Assembly (NCBI GenBank): GCA_934254725.1
Contig: CAKQLR010000043.1
Span: 1-16,392 of the forward strand
Length of the DNA stretch: 16,392 bases
Reading direction: 5' to 3'
Source of the DNA: an uncultured Clostridia bacterium
GTDB taxonomy: Bacteria > Bacillota > Clostridia > Christensenellales > Borkfalkiaceae
In this document: positions 14,777 to 16,392 of the stretch, one piece after another
Layout of the letters: every line of letters begins with the position of its first letter
Position numbering within the stretch: position 1 is the stretch's first letter
Translations under genes and position numbers: made by a program
The notes under the pieces: model-generated
What the model was told of the DNA's origin: nothing
What the model saw: only the letters and a program-made list of their open reading frames with translations
Databases searched by the model: none

Positions 14777-14803
14777 AAAGCGCCGTAAAAGCCGCTTTTT
14801 TTT
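14777..14803 (+). terminator. Terminator-like hairpin ahead of the regulator gene
   Basis: AAAGCG (14777-14782) can pair with CGCTTT (14793-14798) around a 10-base loop, and a T run continues to 14803. No rightward gene precedes it, so it may stop antisense or read-through transcripts, or only reflect the operator-like repeat in its loop. Confidence 0.3.
14781..14790 (-). promoter_or_regulatory. Candidate operator half-site TTTTACGGCG (regulator side)
   Basis: This is the inverted partner of 14675-14684, read on the plus strand as CGCCGTAAAA. It lies about 72 bases upstream of the regulator's -35. The arrangement, one copy per divergent promoter in opposite orientation, is what a shared regulator would use. 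Confidence 0.4.
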
Positions 14804-14862
14804 AACATTTTTTCTTACGTGCGTCGCAAGCGTTCGTTTACTTAATTCTTTTTAATAAAGGC

Positions 14863-14891
14863 TTGCCATACTCTTTGTTTTGTGTTATACT
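14863..14891 (+). promoter_or_regulatory. Extended -10 sigma-A promoter of the AraC-type regulator
   Basis: TTGCCA (14863-14868), a 17-base spacer, then TATACT (14886-14891) preceded by TG one base upstream (14883-14884), i.e. an extended -10. Transcription would start near 14898, giving a leader of about 30 bases before the ATG at 14929. This also shows that the upstream in-frame TTG at 14863 is not the translation start. Confidence 0.8.
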
Positions 14892-14928
14892 GACAAAAAA
14901 ACACATTTCATTTTTAAATCGGGGCGCT

Positions 14929-15843
14929 ATGAAAAAGAAAATTTTACCGCTTGATATTTATTTCCGTTATATTAACAACCATCCTTTAAACGACCTAAAA
15001 ATTCTCGACTACGGTTACGAAAACTGCCGTCCGGACAAACCGCAGATAGGGCCCAGCCAAAAACCGCGTTATTCTTTCCATTTCGTTATTTCGGGCAAAG
15101 GGTATTTTTACCTGAACGAGAAAAAATACGAAGTCAGAGCAAACCAGATTTTCGTCGTTCCGATGCACGCAGTAACAAACTACTACCCAGATCCCGCCAA
15201 CCCTTGGAGCTATTTTTGGCTTGGAATACACGGCGCGAAAGCCGAACACCTTATGCTGGAAGTCGGTTTGACCAAAAACTCTCCCATATACGCGCCGAAA
15301 AACCATCTTAAAATCCGAAACGACTTTATTAAACTAATAACTCTCCCGGGAAACGTAAACGCGGATTACTATTCGCTTTCCACCTTCTTCGATATTATGG
15401 ATATTTTGTATAAAGAGTACAAGCGTCCGACGCCGGACAATAAGCGCTCCAACACAGACTCTTACGTTCAATACGTCCTTACCTATATAGAAAACAACTA
15501 CGCCAACAACGAGCTTATGAATCTGAAAATAATCGGCGACCAAATCTTTTTGAACCCTATCTACTTAAACCGTATCTTCACCGAAAAAGTCAGCACGCCG
15601 ATTTACAGTTATCTGACGCAATTCAGACTGCAAAAAGCCTGTGAACTCCTTGAAAAGACCGAGGACTCGGTTTCTTCGATCGCAAAAAAAATCGGATACG
15701 AAAACCCTCTCCATTTTTCAAGAATGTTCAAAAAATATAAAAATATCTCCCCTCAAAAATACAGGGAAATCATTGCGACCACCGTCCGTAAAGAAGACGC
15801 GCAGACCGGTTTAGCGGAAGATCACACTTCGGATTTAAAATAG
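14929..15843 (+). CDS. AraC-family transcriptional regulator
   Basis: A 304-residue DNA-binding regulator. The N-terminal half is a cupin-type sensing domain: YSFHFVISGKGYFYLNEKKY (48-67), then QIFVVPMHAVTNYYPDPANP (73-92) and WSYFWLGIHG (93-102), the usual pattern of the AraC ligand-binding domain. The C-terminal 100 residues hold two helix-turn-helix motifs: LKIIGDQIFLNPIYLNRIF (199-217) and VSSIAKKIGYENPLHFSRMF (248-267), followed by SPQKYRE, the family end motif. It is transcribed divergently from the transporter/glycosidase operon and is the obvious candidate for its sugar-responsive activator. The start at ATG 14929 is supported by a GGGG-containing site just upstream and by the promoter that lies in the alternative N-terminal extension. 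A charged tail of about 20 residues follows the last motif. Confidence 0.9.
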   Translation: MKKKILPLDIYFRYINNHPLNDLKILDYGYENCRPDKPQIGPSQKPRYSFHFVISGKGYFYLNEKKYEVRANQIFVVPMHAVTNYYPDPANPWSYFWLGIHGAKAEHLMLEVGLTKNSPIYAPKNHLKIRNDFIKLITLPGNVNADYYSLSTFFDIMDILYKEYKRPTPDNKRSNTDSYVQYVLTYIENNYANNELMNLKIIGDQIFLNPIYLNRIFTEKVSTPIYSYLTQFRLQKACELLEKTEDSVSSIAKKIGYENPLHFSRMFKKYKNISPQKYREIIATTVRKEDAQTGLAEDHTSDLK

Positions 15844-15970
15844 ACGCATTGCTTGCGCGTGTATTTTCGCCCGAAATTCTTTCGTACTTTTATCCGTCCC
15901 CGACGCGCAAAAAAATACTCTGTCTTTTTTGAAAGGATATTCGTAAACAAAATGAATATTGTCTTAAAAA

Positions 15971-16058
15971 AAGAAAAAGCCTCGTTTTTATTATTTGATA
16001 TACACCTTAAATTTATCCGACTCTTTCGGTGTATATCAAACTGAACGTGGCTTTTTTT
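15971..16058. terminator. Long bidirectional terminator-like hairpin
   Basis: A perfect 13-base inner stem joins TTTGATATACACC (15994-16006) to GGTGTATATCAAA (16028-16040) around a 21-base loop. An outer stem pairs AAAAAGCC-T-CGTT (15974-15986) with AACG-T-GGCTTTTT (16044-16056), with one T-T mismatch and a 7/3-base internal loop between stems. A T run follows on both strands (plus to 16058; minus GGCTTTTT then CTTTTTTT). It probably ends the regulator transcript from the left and a leftward transcript from the right. The two-part stem is unusually long for a simple terminator. Confidence 0.7.
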
Positions 16059-16198
16059 GTTTCTTTTTCGCAAAAAATATTACAAAGTCTCGTACTCCGT
16101 TCTTAACATACTTTTCACGTTTTATCAAAAAGGGTGTTCTGTTTGAAATACTCGTTAAAAAGTAACTTTCATCAGGAAAAACCTGCATTTTTGCATAT

Positions 16199-16241
16199 AA
16201 AAAGACCTTAAGAACGAACAATTATAGTTCATATTAGGTCT
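16199..16241 (-). terminator. Terminator-like hairpin for a leftward gene
   Basis: On the minus strand AGACCT (16241-16236) pairs with AGGTCT (16208-16203), with an inner GAAC/GTTC pairing, and then TTTTT. It begins 3 bases after the TGA at 16246-16244, as expected if a leftward gene ends there. Confidence 0.5.
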
Positions 16242-16243
16242 AT

Positions 16244-16390
16244 TCAGATGTCTGCGTTGCCCGAAATAGCTGTGTTTATCTGCGATTTCGAGTTTTTTAT
16301 TTTCTGTTTTTTCGTTTTTTGCTCTTCGTTTCCGAACTGTTCAATTTCAGGTCAGACAAGCGATTTCAGATATTCTTCTACGTTCCTGTA
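16244..16390 (-). pseudogene. Possible 3' end of a leftward gene, interrupted by an in-frame TGA
   Basis: Reading leftward from 16390, one frame gives YRNVEEYLKSLV, then TGA (16354-16352), then PEIEQFGNEEQ, a Lys/Gln-rich stretch and the ending INTAISGNADI before TGA at 16246-16244. Both parts look protein-like, and a terminator-like hairpin follows immediately. The second part contains no ATG, GTG or TTG in frame, so it could only be translated as a continuation of the first. It may be a nonsense-mutated or frameshifted gene end, or the gene may really stop at the first TGA. I do not recognise the family, and only about 48 codons are inside the window. Confidence 0.3.
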
Positions 16391-16392
16391 TT

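Larger units (their letters stand above)
14506..14928. other. AT-rich divergent regulatory region
   Basis: A 423-base spacer between the leftward operon and the rightward regulator. It contains no credible gene. It holds a likely leftward promoter (14617-14589), a rightward promoter (14863-14891), an inverted pair of TTTTACGGCG, two further dyads and a terminator-like hairpin. Its base composition is far richer in A+T than the flanking genes. Confidence 0.85.
15844..16392. other. AT-rich right flank
   Basis: There is no convincing complete gene here. Short open frames are lysine- and phenylalanine-rich products of A/T runs. It holds an 8-base inverted repeat (TTGCGCGT at 15853-15860, ACGCGCAA at 15903-15910), the long hairpin at 15971-16058, a second hairpin at 16199-16241, and a possible 3' gene end at 16244-16390. 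Confidence 0.6.

Noticed and set aside
14863..14928. 22-codon N-terminal extension of the AraC-type regulator from TTG
   Set aside because: The extension contains the regulator's own -35 and -10 elements, so it cannot be transcribed from that promoter.
15853..15910. 8-base inverted repeat TTGCGCGT/ACGCGCAA just after the regulator gene
   Set aside because: The 42-base loop and absence of a following T run on the plus strand make it a poor terminator; the hairpin at 15971 is the better candidate.
15822..16221. Several small frames on both strands downstream of the regulator
   Set aside because: They are dominated by Lys, Phe and Arg from A/T runs, cross the terminator hairpin, and have no ribosome sites.
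1..16392. CRISPR arrays, tRNA or rRNA genes, insertion sequences, phage genes
   Set aside because: I found no regularly spaced repeats, no tRNA- or rRNA-like sequence, and no transposase or integrase. The only long repeat is the two-copy duplication inside the lipoprotein gene.

Overview
The window is a carbohydrate-utilisation locus from what looks like a Gram-positive gut-type member of the Bacillota (Clostridia-like). The evidence is strong AGGAGG-type ribosome binding sites, LplA/LplB/LplC-type ABC sugar uptake genes, secreted enzymes anchored as lipoproteins rather than through SusC/SusD, an AraC-type regulator, moderate G+C coding DNA and AT-rich spacers. The lineage is an inference; there is no rRNA or marker gene to fix it.

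Layout. A long leftward operon starts near 14.6 kb. In order it encodes two ABC permeases (14505-12668), a lipoprotein solute-binding protein (12615-11020), a lipid-anchored beta-helix glycosidase resembling GH110 with a CBM9/DOMON-like C-terminus (11023-8411), a lipoprotein of beta-sandwich modules with no recognisable catalytic domain and an exact internal duplication (8392-6677), a cytoplasmic GH36 raffinose-synthase/alpha-galactosidase-like enzyme (6662-4800), and a cytoplasmic TIM-barrel glycosidase-like protein with a GH42-like architecture (4803-2773). Genes overlap by 4-7 bases or lie 14-52 bases apart, so they are very probably co-transcribed. A second leftward unit with its own promoter (2662-2635) carries a D-tagatose/D-psicose 3-epimerase family protein (2606-1737) and an L-fucose/L-arabinose isomerase family protein (1729-314). 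Diverging rightward from the long operon is an AraC-family regulator (14929-15843) with a clear extended -10 promoter. The AT-rich divergent region (14506-14928) holds an inverted pair of the 10-mer TTTTACGGCG, a good operator candidate. To the right of the regulator there is a long bidirectional terminator-like hairpin, and then what may be the broken 3' end of a leftward gene running in from beyond the window.

Working model (inference): a galactose-containing glycan, perhaps with terminal alpha-galactose, is bound and trimmed at the cell surface by the two lipoproteins. Oligosaccharides enter through the three-component transporter, which needs an ATPase encoded elsewhere, and are split in the cytoplasm by the GH36-like and GH42-like enzymes. 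The epimerase/isomerase pair feeds an unusual released sugar into central metabolism. No kinase, aldolase or ATPase gene is present in the window. No CRISPR array, tRNA, rRNA or complete mobile element was seen.
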